A stretch of 64,000 nucleotides of DNA from Silvimonas terrae (lineage in GTDB: Bacteria; Pseudomonadota; Gammaproteobacteria; Burkholderiales; Chitinibacteraceae), in contig NZ_JACHHN010000011.1 in NCBI RefSeq assembly GCF_014202765.1, forward strand, positions 1 through 64,000, given 5' to 3'. The translations under genes were made by a program, and so were the position numbers. A model generated the notes under the pieces. It was not told the DNA's origin. It was given only the letters and a program-made list of their open reading frames with translations, and ran no database searches. Positions 34,342 through 44,416 of this stretch are shown one piece after another (the stretch's first letter is position 1; each line of letters starts with the position of its first letter).

Positions 34342-34959
34342 ATGGGAAAAGGCGAACAGAAAAGACAAGACATCATTGAGCACGCGCTCATGCTGGCCGG
34401 GCAGGTGGGGCTGGAAGGCCTGAGCCTGGGTGGCCTTGCCACCAGCATGGAGATATCCAAAAGCGGGCTGTTTGCGCATTTCAAATCCAAAGAGGCCCTG
34501 CAACTGGCCGTGCTGGAACTGGCGCGCGAGCGTTTTGTGGCGGAAGTCATGGCGCCCGCAGTGGCGCTCCCGCGCGGCATGACGCGGCTGACCGGATTGT
34601 TTGACCGTTATCTGGCCTGGATACGCGGCCAGGCCAGTCAGGGGTCCTGCATTTTTATGGCGCTGGCGCATGAATACGATGACCGGCCGGGCGATATCCG
34701 CGACGTGCTGGTCAATTGCTGGCGCGAGTTCGGCGGCTCGGTGGCGCGCGTGGCCGCCACCGCCATTACCGAGGGCGAGTTCCGGCCAGATTGCGACCCA
34801 GGCCAGTTCGCCTTTGAGTTTGTCGGCATTGTCATGGTGTTTCAGCACGCCCACAAATTGATGGGCGAGGCGCAAGCCGAAGCGCGCGCCCGGCAAGCAT
34901 TCAAACGATTGCTGCGCTCTTACCGCCAGCCCGAAGCCCTGGCTGTGCGCCCGTCATAA
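34342..34959 (+). CDS. TetR family transcriptional regulator
   Basis: From the ATG at 34342, 205 residues: MGKGEQKRQDIIEHALMLAGQVGLEGLSLGGLATSMEISKSGLFAHFKSKEALQ is the TetR helix-turn-helix domain. The C-terminal domain includes GSCIFMALAHEYDDRPGDIRD, seen in regulators placed beside hydrolases and transporters. It is followed 49 bases later by the alpha/beta hydrolase gene and is divergent from an EamA exporter. Confidence 0.92.
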   Translation: MGKGEQKRQDIIEHALMLAGQVGLEGLSLGGLATSMEISKSGLFAHFKSKEALQLAVLELARERFVAEVMAPAVALPRGMTRLTGLFDRYLAWIRGQASQGSCIFMALAHEYDDRPGDIRDVLVNCWREFGGSVARVAATAITEGEFRPDCDPGQFAFEFVGIVMVFQHAHKLMGEAQAEARARQAFKRLLRSYRQPEALAVRPS

Positions 34960-35008
34960 CGCATTACAAACACATCAACACAGCAATTCCACACTCCGGA
35001 GCCTGATC

Positions 35009-35917
35009 ATGAACCAGCCTGATGTTGCCTTTGCGAATCGCCAAAAAAGCACGACCGGTCGTTCTTATGAGCCGCCCGCGCCGAAATGGGTAAAAACCGG
35101 CTTGTCTGCCTTGAACGCCGTGGCACCCCAGGCCGCAGCAGGGGTCTTGCAGCATCTGTTCACGACGCCCCCGCGAACTGCCTTGCGTGCGGATGAGCGC
35201 AGCGTATTGGCAAGCGCGCGGCGCTGGCAAAGCCGGGTCCGTGGTGAGTTGATGTCCGGTTACGAGTGGGGCGATGCCACCGCGCCTGCCGTGCTGTTGC
35301 TGCATGGCTGGGGCGGGCATGCAGGACACATGAGTGGCATGGTCGGGCCCTTGCTGGCCGCCGGTTACCGGGTGCTGGCGGTCGATGTCCCCGGCCACGG
35401 CAACTCGCCCCGCGCCCGGGTGGCGTTGCCGCATTTCCATGAGGCGCTGGAAGATATGGCCCAGCGCGCCGGGCGGGATCAGGTGCACGGCGTGATCGCC
35501 CATTCTTTTGGCGCGGCGGGCACCACCTACGCCTTGTCACGCGGCTTATCCGTGCCCCGGGTGGTGTTCATCGGGCCCATGACGCAATTTGGCGCGCTGT
35601 GGGATGCGGTACGGACCCGCACCGGTGTCTCCCAAGGGCTGATCCAGCGCATGATCACGCGGATGGAGGCCCGTTATTGCCTGGGTTTTGATGAAGTTGA
35701 ACCCGTTGCGCTGGCCGCAGGCCTCAACACCCCTTTACTGGTGCTACATGATCTGGACGACGACAAGGTTTCCGTCGCGCAGGGGGAGGCCCTGGTCGCC
35801 TGCTGGCCTGGCGCCGCTTTGCGCACCAGTTCGCAATTGGGGCATTTGAAGATACTGAAGGATGAAACCAGCGTGAATGCCGCTGTGGCATTTCTGTCGC
35901 GACCCGCCACCGTGTAA
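35009..35917 (+). CDS. Alpha/beta hydrolase
   Basis: A 302-residue hydrolase. The oxyanion region LLLHGWGGHAG (~91-101), nucleophile elbow IAHSFGAAG (Ser near 167), acid in HDLDDDK and final catalytic His in SQLGHLKILK (~282) make a complete triad. Substrate unknown; the family includes esterases and lipases. It starts with a good ribosome site (CGGAG). The palindrome ACGACCGGTCGT lies about 42 bases inside the gene. In line with the TetR gene upstream, probably co-regulated. Confidence 0.88.
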   Translation: MNQPDVAFANRQKSTTGRSYEPPAPKWVKTGLSALNAVAPQAAAGVLQHLFTTPPRTALRADERSVLASARRWQSRVRGELMSGYEWGDATAPAVLLLHGWGGHAGHMSGMVGPLLAAGYRVLAVDVPGHGNSPRARVALPHFHEALEDMAQRAGRDQVHGVIAHSFGAAGTTYALSRGLSVPRVVFIGPMTQFGALWDAVRTRTGVSQGLIQRMITRMEARYCLGFDEVEPVALAAGLNTPLLVLHDLDDDKVSVAQGEALVACWPGAALRTSSQLGHLKILKDETSVNAAVAFLSRPATV

Positions 35918-35985
35918 GAGCGGCGCCGGTGGAACCGGGCCAAAGTGGTCTAACATTCACGGCATTCAAACGGAGAATGTGAACC

Positions 35986-36438
35986 ATGGTTTCAAGCTGG
36001 GTGCTTGCAGTTGTTCATCTTCTGGGGGTGGGGCTCGCCTTTGCCGCCATTTACAGCCGCGCCCGCGTTCTGGGCAAACCGCCAGCACGCATTGATTTGC
36101 CCGAGGCGTTTCTGGCGGATTCTTTGTGGGGCATCAGCGCATTGGTGCTGGTACTCACCGGCCTGACCCGCGCGTTTGGTGGCTTTGAAAAAGGCACGGT
36201 CTATTACGGCCACCAGCCGTTTTTTCACATCAAGATGGCCTGTCTGGTGGCGATTTTCCTGCTGGAAATCTACCCCATGATTACCTTGCTGCGCTGGCGG
36301 GTGGGCGGACGCAAGGGAGATGCGACGCCGAATTTGTCCGTGGCGCGTAAATTGTCGCAGATCAGTTATCTGCAACTGATGTTGCTGGTGCCGATGGTGT
36401 TGAGTGCGGCGGCGATGGCGAGGGGGATTTTGTTGTAG
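35986..36438 (+). CDS. DUF2214 family membrane protein
   Basis: A 150-residue inner-membrane protein with four predicted helices: residues 4-24 (SWVLAVVHLLGVGLAFAAIY), ~46-64, ~80-98 (FHIKMACLVAIFLLEIYPMI) and ~128-147. It matches the DUF2214 family (LADSLWGISALVLVLTGLTRAFG; KG..YY..QPFFHIKM). Members have no known function; conserved His residues in the helices (VHLLG, YYGHQPFFHIK) resemble cytochrome-like ligands, which is only a suggestion. Confidence 0.85.
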   Translation: MVSSWVLAVVHLLGVGLAFAAIYSRARVLGKPPARIDLPEAFLADSLWGISALVLVLTGLTRAFGGFEKGTVYYGHQPFFHIKMACLVAIFLLEIYPMITLLRWRVGGRKGDATPNLSVARKLSQISYLQLMLLVPMVLSAAAMARGILL

Positions 36439-36510
36439 GGGGCAAGTCAAAGACAACCCCAACCCTGCAAACCGTCTGCCGGCAAAAATGGTTTCTCTAG
36501 CCCATCACTT

Positions 36511-36645
36511 CGTCATTCCTGCGCAAGCAGGAATCCAGTCTGCAGCCCAACGGGCTGCTTGCGGTGGACGACCGCGACTGCTTTGAATTGCCCTGAGCAG
36601 CATGCATGCGTCGTAGCTGGATTCCGGCTCAAGGCCGGAATGACG
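36511..36645. repeat. 135-bp MITE-like module, copy 2
   Basis: Same 135-bp length and ends (CGTCATTCC ... GGAATGACG) as copies at 27070-27204 and 49411-49545. A shared leader of about 55 bp (AACCCTGCAAACCGTCTGCC at 36462-36481) precedes all copies. Here it stands alone, without the long flanking arms, between the convergent DUF2214 and DUF1501 genes. Confidence 0.88.
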
Positions 36646-36772
36646 ATGCAAAGAAATGCAAGAAAACCATGCTTGCGCGCAGACGGCTTAGGAGGCACCG
36701 TAGCCCCCGCCACCCTCTCAACCGCGCGCCGCAAGGCCCCCACAAACAGGCTTGCCGCAGCCATCAGCCAAA

Positions 36773-37981
36773 TCAGACCAGCTTCATCTCCACCGGCTTC
36801 ACCCCCGGAAAAACCGCCTCCACCTGCTGCCCGGTAAACCCGTACAGATGCGTAAACATTCCGCCCAGCATGGCGCGGTAATCATTGAGCACCGGCCAGT
36901 CGCGATTCTGGAACAGTTTGGGGATGGAGACTTCCTGTTGCTCGCCAGCAATCTGCCCGCCGTGGATACCGCCACCCAGCACCCAATACACGCTGCCGTG
37001 ACCGTGGTCGGTGCCTTTGTTGCCGTTTTCGCGGAACGTGCGGCCAAATTCAGAGACGACCACCACCACGGTTTTTGACCAGGCATCACCCGATTCCTGC
37101 GCAAATGCGGCAAGGCCCTTGCCCAGGCTGTTGAGGTTGGCCGCCAGCACACCGTTGGCGTTGCCCTGGTTGACGTGCGTATCCCAGCCGCCGACGTCCA
37201 CAAACCCCAAGCGGTACTGTTCCCGCATCAAGCGGCCCATACGGCGGGCCTGGTCTTCAAAACCACGGGTCGAGACGGCGCCCCGGTTGGCGGCCATCAT
37301 TTCGTCTTGCAGCATTTTGGCGACGCCTTGTCGCAGGTTAAGCCCCTCTTTGACCTGCGCGCCCAGCGGGTGATTGTCGTACATGGCTGCCAGCAGTTTG
37401 CTCTGGCGGTCGTCAAACGGTGCACGGTTGGCGTCTTGCAGGGCTACGTTGGGGATGTTGATCGGGCCGGTGCAGCAGACGGGCAGCGTGCCGGTAAAAG
37501 AGATCGCCTGGACGCCCTGGATTTGTTGCGCCAGGCGGTTCATGAAACCGCTTTGGTAATTGCGATGCCCGCTGGTGGGCTGGCCCAGTTCAATACTGTC
37601 CTGGGTTTCGAAATGGCTGCGGGTCAGATCGTCCGTGCCGGCAAAGGGCACAAAGGCGATTTCGGCACGTTGCCACAGGGGGAAAAGCGAGTCTTTCAGC
37701 GCCGGGTGCAGGCCCCAGTCATTACTCAGTGGCAGCGCGTCGGTTTTGCTGATGGCAATGTTGGGACGCACGCTGTAATAGTCCGCGCTGTTAACCGGCA
37801 CGAGGAGGCTGGTGGCATCATAACCACCGCGCAAAAACACCAGCAAAAACCGGGTATCGGTATTGCTGGCGGCGGCAAACAGCTTGCCCGACCAGGTCAA
37901 GGTGCTGGCTGCTGCCCCCGCGCCCAGCCATTGCAGCAGACGGCGGCGCTCTGCCTGAAACTCATTGTGCCGGTCAGTCAT
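36773..37981 (-). CDS. DUF1501 family exported protein
   Basis: From the ATG at 37979-37981, 402 residues, starting MTDRHNEFQAERRRLLQWLGAGAAASTLTWSG, a twin-arginine-like signal. The DUF1501 domain follows (FLLVFLRGGYDATSLLVPV, DWGLHPALKDSLFPLW, VVVVSEFGRTFRENGNKGTDHGHGSVYWVLGGGIHGGQI), a sulfatase/alkaline-phosphatase-related fold. It overlaps the stop of the DUF1800 gene by 8 bases; this DUF1800-DUF1501 pairing is common in proteobacteria. Function not established; exported hydrolase-like. Confidence 0.9.
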   Translation of the reverse strand: MTDRHNEFQAERRRLLQWLGAGAAASTLTWSGKLFAAASNTDTRFLLVFLRGGYDATSLLVPVNSADYYSVRPNIAISKTDALPLSNDWGLHPALKDSLFPLWQRAEIAFVPFAGTDDLTRSHFETQDSIELGQPTSGHRNYQSGFMNRLAQQIQGVQAISFTGTLPVCCTGPINIPNVALQDANRAPFDDRQSKLLAAMYDNHPLGAQVKEGLNLRQGVAKMLQDEMMAANRGAVSTRGFEDQARRMGRLMREQYRLGFVDVGGWDTHVNQGNANGVLAANLNSLGKGLAAFAQESGDAWSKTVVVVVSEFGRTFRENGNKGTDHGHGSVYWVLGGGIHGGQIAGEQQEVSIPKLFQNRDWPVLNDYRAMLGGMFTHLYGFTGQQVEAVFPGVKPVEMKLV

Positions 37982-39491
37982 ACATGAACTCCGGAGAAGA
38001 CAGCAGCAACATGTTCCATTCTTGCTGCGAGTTGGCTTGGGATAGCGCATTGCGCGTATTGCCAGTCACGTAAGGGTCAAACACCTGGTAGTACAGCCGG
38101 TTGGTCAACATGGGAAAACCAGTGCCTTTGGTGCCATCGGGCTGATCGAACAAACCGGCGTTACCTGAACCAATGGCGCGGGCAATTTCAAAGCGTTTGA
38201 CCATCTGACCCGAGCTGGACCACGCCTCAGCCGTCAGCGGATAGCCATCTGGCGTCAGGCGGCCATACAAGGGCTCACCCAGGCCGTAGAGCCAGTTGAT
38301 TTCCGGGCGCAGGTTGATGATCTGGCGGCCGTCATACGCCAGGCGCAGAGCACTCAGGGTATACGCCATCGGGTCTTTGAACTGCTTGCCCAAAGAAGCG
38401 TTGAACTCGCGGCTGGTTAACAGGGTTTTGAGGACGGCGGCCATATCGCCGTCGGTATGCTGCCAGGTGCGGGCCATGTCATCGACTACGCTTTCGGGCG
38501 GTGTTTGCGCCATAAAGTAAGTGGCAATGTGACGGCTGACAAAACGCGCAGTTGCGGGCTGGCTGGCCAGAATGGCGGCCACCTGGTTGATCTCGGCAAA
38601 GCCTTTGCCGGCAATGTCGTGCCCCAGGAATTTCTTGTTGCCGAAATCATGGCGTTGCGGGTTGAACTCAAACGCGCCATCCCGCACCAGGAACGGCATC
38701 AGTTCTGGTTTCACCCGTGAGTTATCGGCGTTGAAGTTCACCCCCAGACCGGTGAGGATGCGCGCCAGTTCCTGCACGTCTTGCTGGCTATAGCCGCTGT
38801 TCACGCCCATGGTGTGCAGTTCCATGATCTCGCGGGCATAGTTTTCGTTGATGTGGCCGGCGGCGTTCTGGGCGTTATCCAGGTACACCAGCATGGCCGG
38901 GCTTTCCATGGTGGCGGTCAGCAGATCCCGAAAATGCCCTAGCGCGTGCGGGCGGATGGCGCTTTCTTCGTAATCCGGAATCAGCGTGCGCAGATTGTTT
39001 TTGCCGGAGAACACGCTGAAATGATTCAGCCAGAACCAGGTCATGCGCTCCTGCAACTGGTCGGGCGAATACAGCGCCCGCAGCAGGTGGCGCTGCATGG
39101 CCTGATTGATGCTGTTGTTGCCCAGATCGTTACGGGCTTTTTGCAGCGCCTGTTTGTCGACATCGCTGGCGGCGGTTTTCTGTTGCTCGTTCAGCGCACG
39201 ATATTGGGCTTCGTAATTGAGCGGATTTTGCCGGGTGATATCCAGCGCGGCGATTTGCTGTTTGACGGCGGCTGGCAGGTGCTCATCGCCTTGCGGGTGC
39301 AGTTGTTCATCCAGAAAACCGGCGCGGCCAAGCTGGTGGTAACGGGCGACGGTCGCGGCATCCACGCCCCAGGTCACCCGCTGCAGCCAGTCCAGGTCTG
39401 ATTGCGGCAGGGCGGCGTCGGCGGCGCCGGCATACGGGCTCAAGAGCATGCTGGCCAGAACCAAAGCGGGCAGGGGGCGGGTCAACAGCAT
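37974..39491 (-). CDS. DUF1800 family exported protein
   Basis: A 505-residue protein with signal peptide (LVLASMLLSPYAGAADA) and the DUF1800 domain: DLDWLQRVTWGVDAATVARY, MTWFWLNHFSVFSGKN, MLVYLDNAQNAAGHINENYAREIMELHTMGVNSGYSQQDVQELARILTGL and DGYPLTAEAWSSSGQMVKRFEIA. Function unknown. First gene of the DUF1800-DUF1501 operon. Confidence 0.9.
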   Translation of the reverse strand: MLLTRPLPALVLASMLLSPYAGAADAALPQSDLDWLQRVTWGVDAATVARYHQLGRAGFLDEQLHPQGDEHLPAAVKQQIAALDITRQNPLNYEAQYRALNEQQKTAASDVDKQALQKARNDLGNNSINQAMQRHLLRALYSPDQLQERMTWFWLNHFSVFSGKNNLRTLIPDYEESAIRPHALGHFRDLLTATMESPAMLVYLDNAQNAAGHINENYAREIMELHTMGVNSGYSQQDVQELARILTGLGVNFNADNSRVKPELMPFLVRDGAFEFNPQRHDFGNKKFLGHDIAGKGFAEINQVAAILASQPATARFVSRHIATYFMAQTPPESVVDDMARTWQHTDGDMAAVLKTLLTSREFNASLGKQFKDPMAYTLSALRLAYDGRQIINLRPEINWLYGLGEPLYGRLTPDGYPLTAEAWSSSGQMVKRFEIARAIGSGNAGLFDQPDGTKGTGFPMLTNRLYYQVFDPYVTGNTRNALSQANSQQEWNMLLLSSPEFMYD

Positions 39492-39909
39492 GGGTTGGCA
39501 TCCTTGCAGGCCGGTGTGTCACGGGTATTCAACGTTTCGCGCCAGTTACCCGATGACTGCGCCCTGTAACCATCCGTATGTACAGTTGTCGCTTTGCCCG
39601 GCCCCGAACGGTGCTGCAGGGCAACAATGCAAGCTGCAGCGGCTTCTACAATGGAACGCAGCCCCCGTTGTGCCTTTACACATTTTTTACCATTGGCTAA
39701 CCCTGGCTTAAGTCAATTTCCGGCAGACTTGCCGCCGTGGCTGGCTGATACGTTTGGCACGGAGGGGTGTGGCGGGTAAACGCCTGCACAAATGCTGACG
39801 TTAAACCTGAGCCCATACAAGATTGACCCGCTTGCTGCCCCGGTTGGGGCGGCAGGCGGCGCCCGACAAGCCTTGACCAAACGCACCGCATATAAAAACT
39901 GGATTTCCC
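39492..39909. other. 418-bp intergenic region between the DUF1800 and RND operons
   Basis: Divergent promoters for the two operons must lie here. I find no credible small gene. No clean sigma-70 pair is evident; TTGACC at about 39873 is followed by an A/T-rich stretch (CATATAAAAAC) at too short a spacing. No known operator recognised. Confidence 0.5.
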
Positions 39910-41223
39910 ATGTCTGCAGATCAACACCAGCCCGTTCCCGTAGCTTATGACCCCACCCCGCGTCGTCACCGTGTCTGGCCCTGGTTGCTGGCCGGTGTGG
40001 TGGTGATTGGTGCTGCTGGCTATTTCATTACCCATGCCAAACCGGGTGCTGCTGCACAAGCAGGGGGGGGCCGGCGCGGTGCCATGGGCAAAGGGGGCGG
40101 TGCAGCCATGCCGGTGCAGGCCCGCAAAGTGATTGCAGGTGACTTGAATGTTTATCTGACCGGCCTTGGCACCGTTACCCCTGCCAACAATGTGACCGTG
40201 CATGTGCGCGTGGGTGGTCTTTTGCAAAAAGTGTTCTTCTCCGAAGGCCAGATGGTGAAAGAAGGGCAGGTGTTGGCCCAGATTGATCCGGCCCCGTTTG
40301 CGGTGACCGTGGCCCAGGCAGAAGGCCAGCTGGTGCGCGACAAGGCTGTGCTGTTGGGTGCGCAACAGGATCTGGCGCGTTACCAGACCTTGCTCAAGCA
40401 AGAGTCGATCAGCTCACAACAGGTTGATCAGCAAAGTGCGCTGGTCAAGCAGGATGAAGGCACAGTCAAGGCCGATCAGGCTGCGGTGGATAGCGCCCGG
40501 CTGCAACTCTCCTATACCAGGGTGCTGGCTCCGGCCGCCGGTCGCGTCGGTCTGCGCCAGGTTGATCCGGGCAATATGGTGTCGACCACGGATACCAATG
40601 GTCTGGTGGTGATCAATCAGGTCACGCCAATCTCCGTGCTGTTTACCATTCCGGAAACCAGCCTGGGTCCGGTGCTGGCCCAACTGAACAAGGGCAATAC
40701 CTTGCCGGTTGATGCATTTGATCGTGGCCAGCAAATCAAACTGGCCAGCGGCAAACTGCTGACGGTGGATAACCAGATTGATACCACCACCGGCACCCTC
40801 AAACTCAAAGCCACCTTCCCCAATGAAAACGGCAGCCTGTTCCCCAATCAGTTTGTCAACGCGCGCCTGCTGGTAGAAACCCGGCATGACGCCACCCTGA
40901 TCCCCAGCGCGGCGGTTCAGCGCGGTACCAGTGGGACGTTTGTGTTTGTGGTGGGTGAGGATCAAACCGTGGAAGCACGCCCGATCAAACTGGGCCCGGT
41001 CGATGGCGACAATGTCGGTGTGGAATCCGGCCTCAAGCCAGGCGAAGTAGTCGTGATTGACGGGGGCGACAAGCTCAAGGACGGCGGCTCGGTCGAGGTG
41101 ATTTCGCCCAATGCCAGCGGTGTGGCCGGCGTGAAACCGCATGCCCGCAATGGCAGCTGGGCCCATGGCAAACATGCCAGCGGTGCAAGTAGCGCCTGGC
41201 GACACAAGCAAAGCCAGGATTAA
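39910..41223 (+). CDS. mdtA: MdtA-type RND efflux periplasmic adaptor
   Basis: A 437-residue membrane-fusion protein. An N-terminal anchor (VWPWLLAGVVVIGAAGYFIT) is followed by a Gly-rich linker, then VQARKVIAGDLNVYLTGLGTVTPANNVTVHVRVGG (lipoyl half), the coiled coil and the beta-barrel signature LQLSYTRVLAPAAGRVGLRQVDPGNMV. Resembles MdtA/MuxA, partner of paired RND pumps. First gene of a four-gene operon; 73 bases before mdtB. Confidence 0.92.
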   Translation: MSADQHQPVPVAYDPTPRRHRVWPWLLAGVVVIGAAGYFITHAKPGAAAQAGGGRRGAMGKGGGAAMPVQARKVIAGDLNVYLTGLGTVTPANNVTVHVRVGGLLQKVFFSEGQMVKEGQVLAQIDPAPFAVTVAQAEGQLVRDKAVLLGAQQDLARYQTLLKQESISSQQVDQQSALVKQDEGTVKADQAAVDSARLQLSYTRVLAPAAGRVGLRQVDPGNMVSTTDTNGLVVINQVTPISVLFTIPETSLGPVLAQLNKGNTLPVDAFDRGQQIKLASGKLLTVDNQIDTTTGTLKLKATFPNENGSLFPNQFVNARLLVETRHDATLIPSAAVQRGTSGTFVFVVGEDQTVEARPIKLGPVDGDNVGVESGLKPGEVVVIDGGDKLKDGGSVEVISPNASGVAGVKPHARNGSWAHGKHASGASSAWRHKQSQD

Positions 41224-41296
41224 TGACCATGCCCGGATATTCTTGTTTGCAGCGTAATCCGGGCTTCGCTGTGCTTGCGCCGTCTGAGAACCCCGT

Positions 41297-44200
41297 ATGA
41301 ATCCGTCACGTTTGTTTATTTTGCGCCCGGTGGCCACCAGTCTGTTGATGGTCGCCATCTTGCTGGCCGGCCTTGTGGCCATGCGCTTTTTGCCGATTTC
41401 CGCTTTGCCGGAAGTCGATTACCCCACCATTCAGGTGGTCACGCTCTATCCGGGGGCCAGCCCGGATGTCACCACGTCATCCATTACCGCGCCGCTGGAG
41501 CGTCAGTTCGGGCAGATGCCGGGACTATCGCAAATGTCTTCGGTGAACTCGGGCGGCGCGTCGGTCATTACGCTGCAGTTTGACCTCTCGCTGGGGCTGG
41601 ATGTGGCCGAGCAAGAAGTCCAGGCCGCCATCAATGCCGCCAGTAACTTGCTGCCCACCGATTTGCCCATGCCGCCGATCTACAGCAAGGTGAACCCGGC
41701 TGATACGCCGATCATGACGCTGGCGATTACCAGCGGCACCATGACCTTGCCCAAGGTGGAAGACCTGGTCGACACGCGCCTGGCGCAGAAGATTTCGCAA
41801 GTGCCGGGCGTGGGTCTGGTGAGTTTGTCCGGCGGGCAACGCCCGGCTGTGCGCATTCAGGCCAACCCCAAGCAACTGGCGTCTTACGGTCTGAATATTG
41901 AAGATGTACGCACCGCCATCGGCAATGCCAATACCAATCAGGCCAAGGGCAGTTTTGATGGCCCGATGCGCGCGTCGACCATTGATGCCAACGATCAGCT
42001 CAAGAGCGCAGCCGAGTACAACGGCCTGGTGCTGGCCTACAAAAACGGCGCGGCGATCCGCTTGTCTGATGTGGCGACCATTGTTGATGGCGCCGAAAAC
42101 GCGCGCCTTGCCGCCTGGGCCAATGACACACCGGCGATCTTGCTGAACATTCAGCGCCAGCCGGGTGCCAACGTGATCCAGGTGGTCGACAACATCAAGA
42201 AGCTGTTGCCGTCGCTCCAGGCCACGCTGCCGGGCGCCGTGGATGTAAAGGTGCTGACTGACCGCACCACCACCATTCGCGCCTCGGTCACTGACACGGT
42301 GTATGAACTCTTGCTGGCGATTGTGCTGGTGGTGCTGGTGATCTTTGTGTTCTTGCGCAATGTCTCGGCCACCATCATCCCCAGCATTGCCGTGCCGCTT
42401 TCGCTGGTGGGCACCTTTGGCGTGATGTACCTGTGCGGGTTCTCCATCAACAACCTGACCTTGATGGCGCTGACCATTGCCACGGGTTTTGTGGTCGATG
42501 ACGCCATCGTCATGATCGAGAACATTGCCCGTTACATTGAAGAGGGCGAAGAGCCCATGACTGCCGCGCTCAAGGGCGCAGAGCAGATTGGCTTTACCAT
42601 TATTTCGCTGACGTTCTCGCTGATTGCGGTGCTGATTCCGCTGTTGTTCATGGGCGATGTGGTGGGCCGCTTGTTCCGCGAGTTCGCCATCACGCTGGCG
42701 GTGTCCATCCTGATCTCGGCCGTGGTGTCGCTGACATTGACGCCGATGATGTGCGCGCGTTTGCTCAAGCACGTGCCGGAAGAAAAACAGGGGCGGTTCT
42801 ATCACAGCGTCGGCGGGTTCTTTGACCGGGTGATTGCGCAGTATGGCAAGTGGCTGACCTGGGTGCTGGATCGGCAGCGCCTCACGCTGGCGGTCGCCGT
42901 CGGTACGATTGTGCTGACCGGCCTGTTGTATGTGTTTGTGCCGAAGGGTTTCTTCCCGGTGCAGGATACCGGCGTGATTCAGGGGATTTCGGATGCCTCG
43001 CAATCGGTGTCGTTTGAAGCCATGTCGGCGCGCCAGCAACAACTGGCAGATGTCATCCTCAAAGACCAGGATGTCGAGTCGCTGACCTCCTTCATCGGCG
43101 TGGATGGCACCAATGCCACGCTCAATAGCGGCCGCATGCTGATCAACCTCAAGCCGCATGACCAGCGTTCCTCTTCGGCCAGCGAGATCATCCGTCGCCT
43201 GCAGCCGGAAGTGGCGAAAGTGGAGGGCATCTCGCTCTTCATGCAGCCGGTACAAGACCTGACTATTGAAGACCGCGTGGCACGTACGCAGTACCAATTT
43301 ACGCTGCAGACCGCTGACATCAACGAGCTATCCACGTGGGTGCCCAAACTGGTGGATAAACTCTCCGCCTTGCCACAACTGGCCGATGTTGCCAGCGACA
43401 TGCAAGACAAAGGTTTGCAGGCCTATGTGGATATTGATCGCGATGCCGCTGGCCGCCTGGGCATCACGCCGGCAGCTATCGACAACGCCTTGTACAGTGC
43501 CTATGGCCAGCGCATGGTCTCGACCATTTACACGCAGGCCAACCAGTATCGCGTGATCCTGGAAGCCTCGCCAGAGCAGACCATTGGCCCGCAGTCGCTG
43601 GGTGACTTGCATGTGGCTGGCACCAACAACGTGCAAGTGCCGTTGTCGGCCGTGGCGCGCGTGGTGGAGCAAAACACGCCGCTGGTGATCAACCATCTGG
43701 CGCAGTTCCCGTCGGCCACGGTGTCGTTCAACCTGGCGTCTGGCGCATCGCTGGGCGAGGCCGTACAGATGATCGACCAGGCCGAGAAAGAAATCGGCAT
43801 GCCGATCTCCATCGCCACCAGCTATCAGGGGGCGGCGCTGGCCTTCCGCGCGGCACTCTCTAACGAGCTGTGGCTGATTCTGGCCGCCATTGTCACCATG
43901 TATATCGTGCTGGGCGTGCTCTACGAGAGCTACATCCACCCGATCACCATTCTCTCCACGCTGCCGTCAGCCGGGATTGGCGCGCTGCTGGCGCTGCTGC
44001 TGGCGCGCACCGACCTCTCGGTCATTGCCATCATCGGTATCGTGTTGTTGATTGGTATCGTCAAGAAAAACGCCATCATGATGATCGACTTTGCCTTGCA
44101 GGCCGAGCGTGACGAAGGCAAAGCCCCGCGGGAAGCCATTTTCCAGGCGTGTCTGCTGCGTTTCCGCCCGATCTTGATGACCACCATGGCCGCTTTGCTG

Positions 44201-44416
44201 GGCGCGTTGCCGCTGATGCTGGGTACCGGTGTCGGGGCCGAGTTGCGCCATCCGCTGGGTGTGACCATGGTCGGTGGTTTGCTGGTCAGCCAGTTGCTCA
44301 CGCTGTTTACCACGCCGGTGATTTACCTGTGGTTTGATCGTGTCAGTGGCCGGTTCCGCGACTGGCAAGCCCGCCGCAATGGCCAGACGCCAACGCCTTC
44401 GACGGACGTGCGCTGA
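41297..44416 (+). CDS. mdtB: RND efflux permease, MdtB type
   Basis: A 1039-residue HAE1-family inner-membrane pump with 12 predicted helices and two large periplasmic loops. Typical opening [20 protein letters not shown], porter motif [23 protein letters not shown] and proton-relay TM4 [19 protein letters not shown]. MdtB and MdtC function as a heteromultimer driven by proton exchange. The stop overlaps the mdtC ATG. Substrates may include bile salts, novobiocin or metals as in relatives, but not deducible here. Confidence 0.94.
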   Translation: MNPSRLFILRPVATSLLMVAILLAGLVAMRFLPISALPEVDYPTIQVVTLYPGASPDVTTSSITAPLERQFGQMPGLSQMSSVNSGGASVITLQFDLSLGLDVAEQEVQAAINAASNLLPTDLPMPPIYSKVNPADTPIMTLAITSGTMTLPKVEDLVDTRLAQKISQVPGVGLVSLSGGQRPAVRIQANPKQLASYGLNIEDVRTAIGNANTNQAKGSFDGPMRASTIDANDQLKSAAEYNGLVLAYKNGAAIRLSDVATIVDGAENARLAAWANDTPAILLNIQRQPGANVIQVVDNIKKLLPSLQATLPGAVDVKVLTDRTTTIRASVTDTVYELLLAIVLVVLVIFVFLRNVSATIIPSIAVPLSLVGTFGVMYLCGFSINNLTLMALTIATGFVVDDAIVMIENIARYIEEGEEPMTAALKGAEQIGFTIISLTFSLIAVLIPLLFMGDVVGRLFREFAITLAVSILISAVVSLTLTPMMCARLLKHVPEEKQGRFYHSVGGFFDRVIAQYGKWLTWVLDRQRLTLAVAVGTIVLTGLLYVFVPKGFFPVQDTGVIQGISDASQSVSFEAMSARQQQLADVILKDQDVESLTSFIGVDGTNATLNSGRMLINLKPHDQRSSSASEIIRRLQPEVAKVEGISLFMQPVQDLTIEDRVARTQYQFTLQTADINELSTWVPKLVDKLSALPQLADVASDMQDKGLQAYVDIDRDAAGRLGITPAAIDNALYSAYGQRMVSTIYTQANQYRVILEASPEQTIGPQSLGDLHVAGTNNVQVPLSAVARVVEQNTPLVINHLAQFPSATVSFNLASGASLGEAVQMIDQAEKEIGMPISIATSYQGAALAFRAALSNELWLILAAIVTMYIVLGVLYESYIHPITILSTLPSAGIGALLALLLARTDLSVIAIIGIVLLIGIVKKNAIMMIDFALQAERDEGKAPREAIFQACLLRFRPILMTTMAALLGALPLMLGTGVGAELRHPLGVTMVGGLLVSQLLTLFTTPVIYLWFDRVSGRFRDWQARRNGQTPTPSTDVR

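Noticed and set aside
41525-43297. 590-residue open frame opposite mdtB
   Set aside because: Antisense to a well-conserved RND gene; His/Arg/Gln-rich composition typical of shadow frames.
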